Below are positions 50,927-60,033 of a DNA stretch of 64,000 bases, piece by piece. A program made the position numbers and the translations under genes. The notes under the pieces were generated by a model that was not told the DNA's origin, searched no databases, and saw nothing but the letters and a program-made list of their open reading frames with translations. The DNA is taken from positions 806,001 to 870,000 of the forward strand of contig CBDEUV010000002.1 of NCBI GenBank assembly GCA_965243385.1, in the 5' to 3' direction. The stretch is from JANSYA01 sp965243385 (lineage in GTDB: Bacteria; Spirochaetota; Leptospiria; Leptospirales; Leptonemataceae). The first letter of the stretch is position 1. The number at the start of each line of letters is the position of its first letter.

Positions 50927-52495
50927 TTATAGATAGCGACGCAGTTTTTCGAAGAGCTGCGGCATCGCCCGCTTCGGTTCGCGGCAGATGTAGACCGTGA
51001 CCTGGACCGTCCTGCCCATACAGTATTCGCAGTGCACGGTTTGGGCCGCACGAATATCGTCGAAATGCTCGCGCAGTTTGTTTTCGCTGAAGCCCAGCGC
51101 GACCACGGTCGTCGCCCGCCCGCCGGGTCCATGCATGTACGGCCGGCTCCAGAGATAGTAATTGTTGTGTCCGCTGATGACCGGTAATTCCAGTCCGGAC
51201 TGGCGCGCGTAAAATTCAACACTGCCGGCGAAACCGTAGCTGCCACCCAGAATTATAGCGCGTTCCCGCTCCGCGGCGTCCAGGTTCTGATACGCGGCGA
51301 TTGCGGCGGCCGCCTGCTCCGGAAAACCGAACATACCCGCGAAATGCTGCGGCATCTTCGCCAGGTTCTGATGCTCGAGCTTCGGCGGCCGGATTCCCAG
51401 GAAACGTTCATACTCAAGGTATCGTTCCGGGGCAAGCAGCGGCAGGCTCAGGGGTGCCAGCACCGCGCCGGCCAGTGCGATCAGGCCGAGCACAGCAATT
51501 TGCGCGCTTCGCACCACTTCGCCGCGCGCAAAAACTCGCGCAAGACCGCGTTCCAGCCACACGGCGCCCCCGGCATACAGCACGGGATACGCCGGCGACA
51601 GGTAGTAGGTCTTGCCCTGCAGCAAAACGAAAAAGACGAAGAGCACTCCGTACAACCAGGCCGCGATGCGGTACGGCGCGGCGGCCCGCGCGAAGGCGAA
51701 ATAAAAGAAACCGCCCGCCCAGAGCGGCAAAAGCAAGGGGTGCTGTTGCAGTATTTGCGCGCCGACGAAATCGCCGAATTCGAAATAGTTTTTGTGCGCC
51801 CGGGCGTTTTCCATAAATTCCAGGGTCGGCCAGCCTGTCGCGATTTGCCACAGTACGTGCGGAGCGAAGAGCGCGAAAGCCAGCCCCGCCGCCAGGTACG
51901 GTCCCGGGGTCGCCAGATAACGACGATTCCGGGTAAAGACCAGGCCCACGGCGATCGCAAAGCCCAGAAAGAGCATGGAGTGTTTGTTCAACAAACCCGC
52001 TCCGAGCACGCCGCCCAACAGGAGCCACGACCCCGTAGTCGTCCGGCTTCGATCGCCCGCGATGCGAAGCAATAGATAAATCGCAAGCGTCCAGTACAGG
52101 ATCTCGAAGCTGTTCGTCGTATAAAATTTGTCGATGCCGGTGTAGATCGGAGCCGCCACGACTGCAAGCGCCGCTGCGGCCTGCGCGAAGCGCCCTCCCC
52201 CGACTTCGCGGGCCAGCAAAGCCGTCACGAAGACCGTGGCCGCTCCGGTCAACATGACGGCTATGCGCAGCACGTAGATCGACTCGCCAAAAAGCCAGCG
52301 TAGCCCACCGAGTAAAAACACGGCCAGGGGCGGATGATCGACATAACCCCAGGCGAGGCGTTCGCTGCAGGCGATATAATAGTATTCGTCGATGAAAAAG
52401 CCGTACTGCCCGAGAGCCGGAATATGCAGCAGGATTTTTAGTAACGCGACCGCCAGCGGCGTCGCGTAGACGGTTTCAAATAACTGTCGATTCAC
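50927..52495 (-). CDS. GT39-type membrane glycosyltransferase
   Basis: 522 aa, about eleven membrane segments. The first loop has FIDEYYYIACSERLAWGYVDHPPL, the acid-plus-aromatic motif of the ArnT/PMT superfamily. A Cys-rich tail (CEYCMGRTVQVTVYIC) lies on the C-terminal soluble part. Start ATG overlaps the stop of the hydroxylase gene by 4 bp. It is a second enzyme of this type within 5 kb, distinct from the one at 47545 in sequence and tail. Sugar and acceptor unknown. Confidence 0.85.
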   Translation of the reverse strand: MNRQLFETVYATPLAVALLKILLHIPALGQYGFFIDEYYYIACSERLAWGYVDHPPLAVFLLGGLRWLFGESIYVLRIAVMLTGAATVFVTALLAREVGGGRFAQAAAALAVVAAPIYTGIDKFYTTNSFEILYWTLAIYLLLRIAGDRSRTTTGSWLLLGGVLGAGLLNKHSMLFLGFAIAVGLVFTRNRRYLATPGPYLAAGLAFALFAPHVLWQIATGWPTLEFMENARAHKNYFEFGDFVGAQILQQHPLLLPLWAGGFFYFAFARAAAPYRIAAWLYGVLFVFFVLLQGKTYYLSPAYPVLYAGGAVWLERGLARVFARGEVVRSAQIAVLGLIALAGAVLAPLSLPLLAPERYLEYERFLGIRPPKLEHQNLAKMPQHFAGMFGFPEQAAAAIAAYQNLDAAERERAIILGGSYGFAGSVEFYARQSGLELPVISGHNNYYLWSRPYMHGPGGRATTVVALGFSENKLREHFDDIRAAQTVHCEYCMGRTVQVTVYICREPKRAMPQLFEKLRRYL

Positions 52496-53478
52496 GGGTG
52501 TTGTCGATTGGACCCGTTATTCAAATCTTCGCAAGCGGATTTCCCGGACCGCGGCAACAGGCCCCCGGGCAGAAGCGCGCCGAATAATTCGCCAGAGAGG
52601 TCTTCGCGCACGACCGCTTGCTCGACCCCGACTTCAGACAGTACGTTTTTGCGGGGATGCCTGAAACTGCCGAAGACCACGTCCCACACGCTGAGGATAT
52701 TGCCGAAATTGCTGTTGCCCAGGTCGAGTTGGGTCGAATGGTGCAGATGGTGCACGCCGGCCGTGTTAAAAATATAGTGCGACCAGTCCGGCATCCGATG
52801 TCGAAAATTCGCGTGGGTGATAGTCCCGAAAATATTCGTCGCCGCCGCATAGGCGATGAACAGGGGCGCGGGCGCTCCGAGCGCCACCGGCAACGCGAAT
52901 TTGAGCATGGTTCCGATAACGCCGCTGAACCAGTGGACCCTTCCCGCTTTTAAGACATGCATGCGCTTCGGATTGTGATGAATAGAATGCAGCCGCCAGA
53001 GCCAGGGCACCCGATGCATGATGCGATGCCACCAGTAACTCGCGCATTCCATGTACAACAAAAAGACCAGGCATTGAACGGCGAACGGCCAGTCCGCGGG
53101 CCACAACTGAACGGACGCCCAACCGGCAAGCCCGGCCGCCGCGAGCGCCACGAGCGCGTTCAGCAACGCCTTCCCCAGATTTCCCGCAAGCACCGACCCG
53201 AGCAGGCTGTGAATCACGTCGCTTAAAAGGGTGCGGTCCGAATGCAGGGCCCAGCCGGAGCGCTCGGGTCGCCAGGCTTCCAAAAGCGCGATCGCCACAA
53301 TGTTTAGGATCGATTGGGCGAATAGCACCGCCCCGGCCGCAAAACCCGATTCGAGTGCGGCGACGACGCCGTACAGCGAAATCCCAATAACCGTGGGCCC
53401 CAACAAATAATCCAGAATCCTATCGAAACTGAGGCGGACCATCGCATCCCGTCGCCCGCCGATACTTATATCGTTCAT
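52492..53478 (-). CDS. Sterol desaturase / fatty acid hydroxylase family protein
   Basis: 328 aa from ATG 53478 with AGGAG nine bases upstream; a longer frame to 53613 is in non-coding leader. Membrane di-iron oxidase with several transmembrane helices and His clusters HRIMHRVPWLWRLHSIHH, HANFRHR and HHLHHSTQ, giving the eight or more His needed for iron. Hydroxylates or desaturates a lipid (fatty acid, carotenoid or hopanoid). Coupled to the GT39 gene, so the lipid product may be glycosylated. Divergent from the AraC gene. Confidence 0.9.
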   Translation of the reverse strand: MNDISIGGRRDAMVRLSFDRILDYLLGPTVIGISLYGVVAALESGFAAGAVLFAQSILNIVAIALLEAWRPERSGWALHSDRTLLSDVIHSLLGSVLAGNLGKALLNALVALAAAGLAGWASVQLWPADWPFAVQCLVFLLYMECASYWWHRIMHRVPWLWRLHSIHHNPKRMHVLKAGRVHWFSGVIGTMLKFALPVALGAPAPLFIAYAAATNIFGTITHANFRHRMPDWSHYIFNTAGVHHLHHSTQLDLGNSNFGNILSVWDVVFGSFRHPRKNVLSEVGVEQAVVREDLSGELFGALLPGGLLPRSGKSACEDLNNGSNRQHP

Positions 53479-53710
53479 AACATACTTCTCCTGAAAACCG
53501 GGCGCAGTCTGACACATTCGGAGGCCGGAGTCGTCCGAATCGATCGCCACGGAGCGGACACGGGGGTTCGAATTGATCGACTCGAACTTTTCAGAACCCG
53601 GATTCGAATGCACGCGACCCGAAGGTGCTTGCGGTCCAGATCAGCGAAGCAAGCCTTGCGTCAGGAACGCGGCGGCGGGCGGCTTCGCCTGGAACGGCGG
53701 CGACTGAATA

Positions 53711-54835
53711 ATGATCACACTCAATACATGGCTGGCTGGCATCGTGGCTTTCGGCGCCGGACTGAGTTTATTGCAGGCCGTGAGCGCCTGGCTCGACCGG
53801 GATCGGACGAGCCCGCACGTATGGTTCGTCAGCTGTCTCTTTGTCTGCCTGGCGCTGTTTCTGGCCCGCGGCGCTCTGGAATTGAGCGGGAATCTGGCGC
53901 GGCACGCGGGATTCTGGGTCATGCAGTTCAGCTGGTCGTACTTAATCGGTCCGCTCTTATATCTATGGCTGCGCTCGACGATTCAGGGGGCCTATCAGCC
54001 TGGCGGCCGCTCGGTGGCTCTGATGTTCGGCGGATTACCCTTCGCGGCGCTGGATCTGTACATTCTCGCGCAGCCGGAAACGCACGCCGAGTATCTGAAC
54101 ACCTGCCTGGTCTCCCGACTGGGCGGCGAATCTTCGATCGATTATTTTACATTGTCCGGCTGGGCGGCACTCGCGGTGTATGCGACGAACGCCGCGTTTT
54201 CGGTCGGCACCCTGGTGACTCTGCGCGGTCTGTGGTCGGGCGCGAGCATGCCCGCAAGTGTGCGTCTGCTGTGGATTTTTCTGGCCGGCGCTCTACTGGC
54301 GCTGCCGCTCCTGTTGCTGGGGGATCTCTTCGTCTGGCCCCGGGCCACGCACCTGGGGCTCATCGCCATTACGATGATGCTTGCGGTGCAACACCTGGCC
54401 CGCCTGCGGGATCCGCAATTGGTGCCGGAACTGCGCCGCACGACCCGTCGCAAATCCTACGAGCGCTCGGCGCTCCAGAACATCGACGCGGAAGCCGCTC
54501 TCGAGCGCCTGCGGCAACTCATGGAAGAAGATCGACTCTATCTTGACGAAGAATTGAGTCTGGAAGGACTCGCGGAGGAACTCCGGATGAGCCGACACCA
54601 GCTCTCGGGATTGCTGAACGAAAAAGCGGGCAAAAACTTCCACGCCTTCCTGAATGAATACCGCGTCGCCGCGGCGTGCGCGATGCTGCGGGACGAACCG
54701 CAGCGTTCGGTGCTATCGATCGCTCACGCGGCGGGCTTCAATTCGAAGAGCAGCTTTCATTCCGCTTTCCAGAAATTCACCGGAGTCACGCCGCTCCAGT
54801 ATCGTGCACGCAACTCACGCGAAGCCCCGGCCTGA
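53711..54835 (+). CDS. Membrane-anchored AraC-family transcriptional regulator
   Basis: 374 aa. Residues 1-230 carry about seven hydrophobic segments, forming a membrane sensor; the end is an AraC DNA-binding domain (about 270-365) with LSLEGLAEELRMSRHQLSGLLNEKAGKNF and SIAHAAGFNSKSSFHSAFQKFTGVTP. This fused layout is frequent in Leptospira. Divergent from the sterol-desaturase gene (232-bp gap), which is its likely target. The signal sensed is unknown. Confidence 0.9.
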   Translation: MITLNTWLAGIVAFGAGLSLLQAVSAWLDRDRTSPHVWFVSCLFVCLALFLARGALELSGNLARHAGFWVMQFSWSYLIGPLLYLWLRSTIQGAYQPGGRSVALMFGGLPFAALDLYILAQPETHAEYLNTCLVSRLGGESSIDYFTLSGWAALAVYATNAAFSVGTLVTLRGLWSGASMPASVRLLWIFLAGALLALPLLLLGDLFVWPRATHLGLIAITMMLAVQHLARLRDPQLVPELRRTTRRKSYERSALQNIDAEAALERLRQLMEEDRLYLDEELSLEGLAEELRMSRHQLSGLLNEKAGKNFHAFLNEYRVAAACAMLRDEPQRSVLSIAHAAGFNSKSSFHSAFQKFTGVTPLQYRARNSREAPA

Positions 54836-54889
54836 ATCGCGCAGAGTCACGCGGAGTCGCAGGGTCCGATCGATACATGGGCCGGCTGG

Positions 54890-54934
54890 AAATGAAAAAC
54901 CCCCGCGCCGCATGAGTATTCAGCGACGCGGGGG
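54890..54934. terminator. Bidirectional intrinsic terminator
   Basis: Stem CCCCCGCG (54900-54907) with CGCGGGGG (54927-54934). Read on the minus strand the hairpin is followed by TTTTTCATTT, a good terminator for the Lys/Ala-rich protein gene. On the plus strand it follows the AraC gene but has only a weak T-run. Confidence 0.85.
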
Positions 54935-54973
54935 CCTGCGTTGTTCTGAAACGTCGCGCCGGCGCGCGCTGCT

Positions 54974-55570
54974 TCAGTTGTTGCCGGTTGCTGCGACGAG
55001 ACCGGAACCGGGACCGCCCGCAGCGGGGGCCGCAGCAGGGGCCGGAGAATCGCCCTTTTTCTGCAGACGCGCTTCTTTCTTCGTCCGCTGCTTCGCTTCT
55101 TTGCGAGCGAGTTTCGCGGCCTTTTCGGCGGCTTTCTTTTTAGCTTTCTCGGTTTTCTTCGCGAGCTTTTTCGCTTCCTGAGCCTGACGCTTCGCCGCTT
55201 TGTCCGCGGCTTTGCGGGCCTTCTTCGCCGCCTCTTTTTCTTTGCGGGCCTGTTTGGCGGCGGCTTTTTGCGCCCGGCGCTCGGCCAGCGGCATATCCCG
55301 ACGGGCCTGCTTTTTCATCTGGCGCGAATGCCGCAGCTGCAGCAGTGCGACTTCCGCTTCGTTCAGGCTGCGCGAGATCGTGCCGTTCAGTTCTTGAAGG
55401 CTCTTCAACTGCGCATCGACGGTTTCCAGCAGCTGACGATCCGCTTCTTCGGTCCGCAGCTGCTTGCCTTTCACCAGAGCCAGGGGCAAATTCTTCAGAC
55501 GCTTCGCATTGCGTTCGAAATTGAATTTCGCCGCTTTCGCCTGAGCATAAACTTCTTTCGTTTCCACCAT
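54974..55570 (-). CDS. Lys/Ala-rich histone-H1-like coiled-coil protein
   Basis: 198 aa from ATG 55570 (GAGGTGA nine bases upstream). Residues 1-95 are a normal helical, Leu/Glu-rich region (VDAQLKSLQELNGTISRSL). Residues about 95-170 are almost wholly Lys, Ala, Arg and Glu in short helical repeats (AAKKARKAADKAAKRQ), ending in a Pro/Ala/Gly tail. Composition matches H1-like or PhaF-like nucleoid proteins. A DNA- or RNA-binding role is an inference; a granule or cytoskeletal role is also possible. A strong terminator follows. Confidence 0.8.
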   Translation of the reverse strand: MVETKEVYAQAKAAKFNFERNAKRLKNLPLALVKGKQLRTEEADRQLLETVDAQLKSLQELNGTISRSLNEAEVALLQLRHSRQMKKQARRDMPLAERRAQKAAAKQARKEKEAAKKARKAADKAAKRQAQEAKKLAKKTEKAKKKAAEKAAKLARKEAKQRTKKEARLQKKGDSPAPAAAPAAGGPGSGLVAATGNN

Positions 55571-55879
55571 TTGGGATTCACCTCTCGCCTCAAAGTATCG
55601 CATTCGACGCGGCTTAAATCAACACCTTTTCACGCAGGCCCCTACCGGAGTCACCACCCTCCACTAACATCTTAAAAATAAAAGTTAGTAAGTCACCTGA
55701 CAGAGACGTATCGAACTCAAGCCGCCGCCGGAGTTACCGGCCGGCGACTTTTCCGGATAGACTGCCACCAAATTGTCACTAACCAGGCGCAATTATCCCT
55801 TGCGCGTAACGCGGGAGCGAAGGATTGGTCGGCACGTACTCTGGACGGATTTCCGGAGTGCGTAATCGAAACGACACAA
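55571..55879. other. 309-bp intergenic region with inverted ACTAAC sites
   Basis: No gene seen. It holds the divergent promoters of the Lys/Ala-rich protein and the TetR gene. Inverted repeat ACTAAC (55663-55668) with GTTAGT (55684-55689), AT-rich between, and a third ACTAAC at 55778-55783. The hexamer in three copies suggests operators of the neighbouring TetR. The AT-rich 55670-55690 stands out in GC-rich surroundings. Confidence 0.55.
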
Positions 55880-56710
55880 ATGATACGCAATCGAGCGGCC
55901 ACTCGCGAGCGCCTGTTGGGCGCGGCGGAACAACTCCTGATCAAAAAAGGATTCCAGGCCATGGGAATCAATGCGATCGCCGCGCGAGCGGGCATCGACA
56001 AGGTTCTGATCTATCGCTATTTCGGCGGTTTCGACGGACTGCTGGAAAGTCTGGCCGCCGAGCGCGAAATCTGGCCGGACGTGGCGGTGCCCGAATATCT
56101 GTCCCCGCTGCAATCGACGGACGGCGTAGCCGGGCGTTCGACTCCCGATTCCAATCATACGGCGGAGCCGGGACTCTCTTCGGCCAGGTTGCCGCTTTCG
56201 CGCCTGGCAGGTGGGCAGATTCTGTGGCAGGTCCTGCAGGCCAATGTACAGGCGCTGCGCGGGCATCCCCTCGCACTCGAGATCCTGGTGTGGTCGTGCG
56301 CCGAGTCGAATGTTTTGACCCGGGCCCAGGCGAAGCTCAGGCGCCGCCAGACGCGCAAACTGAAAGAACAGCTGGCCGGACTGAGTCCGGCGCTTCCGAC
56401 CGGCGACGATGCGCCGTCGGTTTACGCGCTCGTCTGGAAATCCTATTGCTTCGCCCTGATGGAAAACCATCGCAAAGAAATTTATAAACCGAAGGACTGG
56501 CAGCTCTTTGACCAGGCCGGACAGGCGCTCTTCGCCGCGCTGCCCGTCGCAAATAATAAAAAATCCGGAAAGCATTCCGGAAAAAAGCGCGAGAAGGGCG
56601 GCGCAAAAGACCGCGCCGGATCCGGAGATCGCAAAAAGAAAAAGTCTGAAAAATCAGCGCGCCAGAAAAGCAAGGCGGAGCGCCCCGCGCGTTCGAAAAG
56701 CGCAGGCTAA
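55880..56710 (+). CDS. TetR-family regulator with basic C-terminal tail
   Basis: 276 aa. HTH: RERLLGAAEQLLIKKGFQAMGINAIAARAGIDKVLIYRYFGGFDGLL. The ligand domain (about 60-225) contains LYFALVWKSY-like helices. From about 228 to the end comes a Lys/Arg/Ser-rich tail (KKREKGGAKDRAGSGDRKKKK) absent from usual TetR proteins (about 200 aa). The tail could add non-specific DNA binding. The first inverted repeat at 55663 lies upstream. The stop overlaps the convergent peptidase gene by 4 bp. Confidence 0.87.
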   Translation: MIRNRAATRERLLGAAEQLLIKKGFQAMGINAIAARAGIDKVLIYRYFGGFDGLLESLAAEREIWPDVAVPEYLSPLQSTDGVAGRSTPDSNHTAEPGLSSARLPLSRLAGGQILWQVLQANVQALRGHPLALEILVWSCAESNVLTRAQAKLRRRQTRKLKEQLAGLSPALPTGDDAPSVYALVWKSYCFALMENHRKEIYKPKDWQLFDQAGQALFAALPVANNKKSGKHSGKKREKGGAKDRAGSGDRKKKKSEKSARQKSKAERPARSKSAG

Positions 56711-57849
56711 TCCGCGAAGAGAAACTCCGCCGCGTCGTACGCCAGCCGTTCCCCTTTTTCGAGAATACTGCGCTTCCAGGGGATCTCAGAAGGCGCGAAG
56801 ATCTGTTTGATCGCGCGTTTGACGGGATGAAAGAGATCGCGCTCGTTGCCGAAACGATGCAGGCGATTCTCGTCGCTCAAGACAGACAGCACCCGAAAGC
56901 CGTTAACCGTTCCGAATTCCTGAGTGATAAAATCAACTTCGGTATGCCCGGCGTCGAAGACGCGCGGAACGCCCGCGTCGATGCCGCCGCGCACCTGATA
57001 GACGATCGCCGGTTCGTCTCCGGTATTGTCCAGCTCGTCCGGATAGCGTGTCTCCAGATGCCGGTGAAAATCGCCGCCGTGATTGCGCTCGAGAATGATC
57101 AGCTGTTCGCCGGAACGTCCGAGGCCGCTGTGCACGTCGATTCCCAGCACGCGGCTGCTGTCTTTGAGATTGCGCTTGAGCCACTCCAGATAGAGTGCGG
57201 GGCCGCGTTCCAGGCGCCGGCCGCCGAAGAATAAGCCGTGCGGTTTTTCATACTGGCCTTCCGCGCCGGCCTGCCGCAGCCGCCGGGCGCCGTGTAAGAG
57301 CAGCTTGAGGGTCAGGCGGGGCGTAAAAAACCGCGGCCAGCGACCGGGCGCCGTATGCGGATTAAACAAGGGGTCGAGGATTTCGTAACCGTCGGGCTGC
57401 CCCGCGTAGCTTTCGTCAGGGCCCAGAAAATTACGATTCAGATCGACGTTGTTTTCGTTTACCCGTCGTAAGAAACTCATGCCGTACGGATTCAGAATAT
57501 GGGCCAGCACCAGCGCACCGTTCGCGGGAATCGCCGGCGGACGCTCCAGCAGTCGTAGCTGAATGGCGGAGCCCGCGAAGCCTTCCACGCCGTGCACCCC
57601 CGAAGAATGCAACAGCACCCGCTCCGCGACGGGCGCGCTATTTCCCTCATCCCCGTCTTCGCTCGACGACGGAACGGCCGGCCCGAGCAGGGCCAGATCG
57701 ATGCTGAGCGTTTCCCCGGCGGCGCCCCGCAGCCCCAGATCGATGCTGTCCAATCGCGCTCCGGCCCGAGCGGCGGCCTCCCGGAAGCGACGACGAGCCG
57801 TCCGGTAGTCCGGGGAGAAATACAAATCCGTGTTGAGGGGCTCGGCCAT
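56707..57849 (-). CDS. DUF2817 (M14-like) zinc carboxypeptidase
   Basis: 380 aa, DUF2817 family of the carboxypeptidase clan. Zinc ligands in SSGVHGVEGFAGS (HxxE) and IDVHSGLG, and the conserved NENNVDLNRNF of the active site. Probably cytoplasmic (no signal seen). The substrate is unknown; peptides or amide-linked small molecules are likely. Its start is 110 bp from the uvrC start on the other strand. Confidence 0.88.
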   Translation of the reverse strand: MAEPLNTDLYFSPDYRTARRRFREAAARAGARLDSIDLGLRGAAGETLSIDLALLGPAVPSSSEDGDEGNSAPVAERVLLHSSGVHGVEGFAGSAIQLRLLERPPAIPANGALVLAHILNPYGMSFLRRVNENNVDLNRNFLGPDESYAGQPDGYEILDPLFNPHTAPGRWPRFFTPRLTLKLLLHGARRLRQAGAEGQYEKPHGLFFGGRRLERGPALYLEWLKRNLKDSSRVLGIDVHSGLGRSGEQLIILERNHGGDFHRHLETRYPDELDNTGDEPAIVYQVRGGIDAGVPRVFDAGHTEVDFITQEFGTVNGFRVLSVLSDENRLHRFGNERDLFHPVKRAIKQIFAPSEIPWKRSILEKGERLAYDAAEFLFAD

Positions 57850-57959
57850 AGCTGGGTTGCACGCGGGAACCGGATCCCCGCTTCTAAGAGTATCGGACGG
57901 TGCGGGCCTTTTGGTTTACGAATTCAGGGCCTTCTGTTTTCTTCTATATTACTGTTCGC

Positions 57960-60032
57960 ATGGCGTCCGAGAAAGACATCCCCAAAAGCCAGACCCGGCA
58001 GACCGATTCCAGCGCTACCCCTGCCGCTCGCCGCACGAAAGCGAAGGCCGCCGGCAAGGTCGACGCAGCCGATCATTTCGAGCAACTGCGGAAAGCGGTT
58101 TCGCGAGCGCCCACGGGTCCCGGCTGCTATCTCTGGAAGAACGAGCGCGACGAGGTGCTCTACGTCGGCAAAGCCGTGAATCTGAAATCGCGGCTGCGCA
58201 ACTACGTCAGCGCCTCTTTCGACAACAGCCGGACCTACTGGCTGATGCAGCTGGCCCGCTCCTTCGAGACGATCCTGACCGACACTGAAAAAGAAGCCCT
58301 GATTCTCGAAGCGAATCTCGTAAAAAAGATCCAGCCGCGTTTTAACGTACGCCTGAAAGACGACAAACGTTATCCCTATATCTGCGTTTCGCTTTCGGAA
58401 CCCTTCCCGCAGATCTTCATGACCCGCACGATCCGCGAAGACGGCAACGCCTATTTCGGACCCTATACCGACGTACGCGCCACCAGAAATATGATCGCGC
58501 TGATTCATAAAATCTTTCCGATACGCAAAGTCCGCCAGAAGCTGCCGTTAAAAAAACCGGGCCGGCCGTGTATGAATTTTCACATCAAACGCTGCCTGGG
58601 ACCCTGCCAGGGCACGGTGCCCGAAGAGGAGTATCGCCGGATCGTAGACGAGATCGTTTTATTCTTAGAGGGCAAACGCGAAATCTTAGAGAATATCGTC
58701 ATCGCGCGCATGCAAGAATACAGCGCGGCCGAAGAGTACGAAACCGCCGCGATCTATCGCGATATGCTGATGAATATCCGCTCGGCGACCGAAAACCAGA
58801 ACGTGGTCCAGAGCGGCCCGTCCGGAGCGACCATCGAAAACCAGGACATCCTGGCGCTGGCCCGCCGCGACGATCACGGACAGATCGCGCTTTTGGAAAT
58901 TCGCGGCGGCCGGCTGCTCGGCCGCAAGAGCTTTCCATTGCAGGGATTGAAAGGCGCGGTATCCGGTGCTGCCCGCACGAAAGCCGAAAAGACGAATCAG
59001 CTAAACGCCGCGGGGCAAACGACCGACGGCGATCTCGAAGCGGAACTCGACGCCGACGACAGCGAAGTCATCGAAGCTTTTTTACGCGATCACTATCTGG
59101 GCGCGAGTCAGTTGCCCGCGCAAATCGTCGTGCCCGTCAATTTCAAAGGACGGAAACTTTTCGAAGCGGCGCTTTCGGACCGCGCGGAACGCAAAATCAA
59201 AGTCGGACCGAGTCGCGCGCCGCAGATCAAATCGCTTTTGAAACTCGCCACCCGCAACGCCGAGCTCTTGTTAAGCGAACGGCTGATGGCGACGCGCATG
59301 CGCGATCGCGAAACGGCGCTCACCGATCTGGAAACGATGCTCCATCTGGACGCGGCGCCGGCCGTTATGGAGTGTTACGATATTTCGCATTTCCAGGGAT
59401 CGCAAACCGTAGCGTCGGGCATAATGTTCGTGGACGGCGCTCCGCATAAAGCCGGCTATCGCCACTATCGCATTCGCAGTCTCGAAAAACCCGGCGACAT
59501 CAACGATCCCGCGTCCATTCGCGAAGCGGTCGGCCGACGGATTCAACGACTGCTCAACGAAGACCGCAGTCTGCCGGACCTGATTCTGATCGACGGCGGC
59601 GCCACCCAGCTGCACGCAGCCTGCGAAGCCGCGGCGGCGATCGGCGCCGGCGAACTGCCGATCGTCAGCATCGCCAAAGAACGCGAAGAGATCTATCTGC
59701 CCGGCGAAAGCATCCCCCGCTCCTTCGACCCCAATCGGCCGGGAATGCGGCTCTTGCGTCAGATGCGGGACGAAGCTCACCGCTTCGCGATCACGCACCA
59801 TCGCAGCAGCCGCAACAAACAAACTCTGCGGCATGTGCTCGACGACGTGCCGGACATCGGCCCCGCGCGCAAGAAAGCGCTGCTCAAACATTTCGCGGGC
59901 GAACAATCCATCGCCGAGGCCAGCGTCGACGATTTGAGCGCGGTCAGCGGGATCGGCCCCGAGCTGGCCCGCAAGATTCGCGAGTGTCTCGATCGCCGCG
60001 CTGCCGACGCGCCTTCATTTACACGCTCCTAA
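57960..60032 (+). CDS. uvrC: UvrABC excision nuclease subunit C
   Basis: 690 aa from ATG 57960; a GTG at 57900 would add 20 hydrophobic residues that are not part of UvrC. Makes both incisions in nucleotide excision repair. The N-terminal 45 residues are basic and extra. GIY-YIG domain: GPGCYLWKNERDEVLYVGKAVNLKSR (3' incision). UVR motif MQEYSAAEEYETAAIYRD. The UvrC RNaseH-like nuclease (5' incision) has MECYDISHFQGS and LPDLILIDGG. HhH pair at the end: VPDIGPARKKALL and VSGIGPELARKI. All motifs intact. Confidence 0.95.
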   Translation: MASEKDIPKSQTRQTDSSATPAARRTKAKAAGKVDAADHFEQLRKAVSRAPTGPGCYLWKNERDEVLYVGKAVNLKSRLRNYVSASFDNSRTYWLMQLARSFETILTDTEKEALILEANLVKKIQPRFNVRLKDDKRYPYICVSLSEPFPQIFMTRTIREDGNAYFGPYTDVRATRNMIALIHKIFPIRKVRQKLPLKKPGRPCMNFHIKRCLGPCQGTVPEEEYRRIVDEIVLFLEGKREILENIVIARMQEYSAAEEYETAAIYRDMLMNIRSATENQNVVQSGPSGATIENQDILALARRDDHGQIALLEIRGGRLLGRKSFPLQGLKGAVSGAARTKAEKTNQLNAAGQTTDGDLEAELDADDSEVIEAFLRDHYLGASQLPAQIVVPVNFKGRKLFEAALSDRAERKIKVGPSRAPQIKSLLKLATRNAELLLSERLMATRMRDRETALTDLETMLHLDAAPAVMECYDISHFQGSQTVASGIMFVDGAPHKAGYRHYRIRSLEKPGDINDPASIREAVGRRIQRLLNEDRSLPDLILIDGGATQLHAACEAAAAIGAGELPIVSIAKEREEIYLPGESIPRSFDPNRPGMRLLRQMRDEAHRFAITHHRSSRNKQTLRHVLDDVPDIGPARKKALLKHFAGEQSIAEASVDDLSAVSGIGPELARKIRECLDRRAADAPSFTRS

Positions 60033-60033
60033 C

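Noticed and set aside
53608..54546. 312-codon plus-strand frame overlapping the AraC gene
   Set aside because: Out of frame with the clear AraC domain and rich in Arg/Gly as shadow frames are.
55793..56575. 260-codon minus-strand frame opposite the 55880 TetR gene
   Set aside because: The HTH of TetR on the plus strand is clear; no domain on the minus frame.
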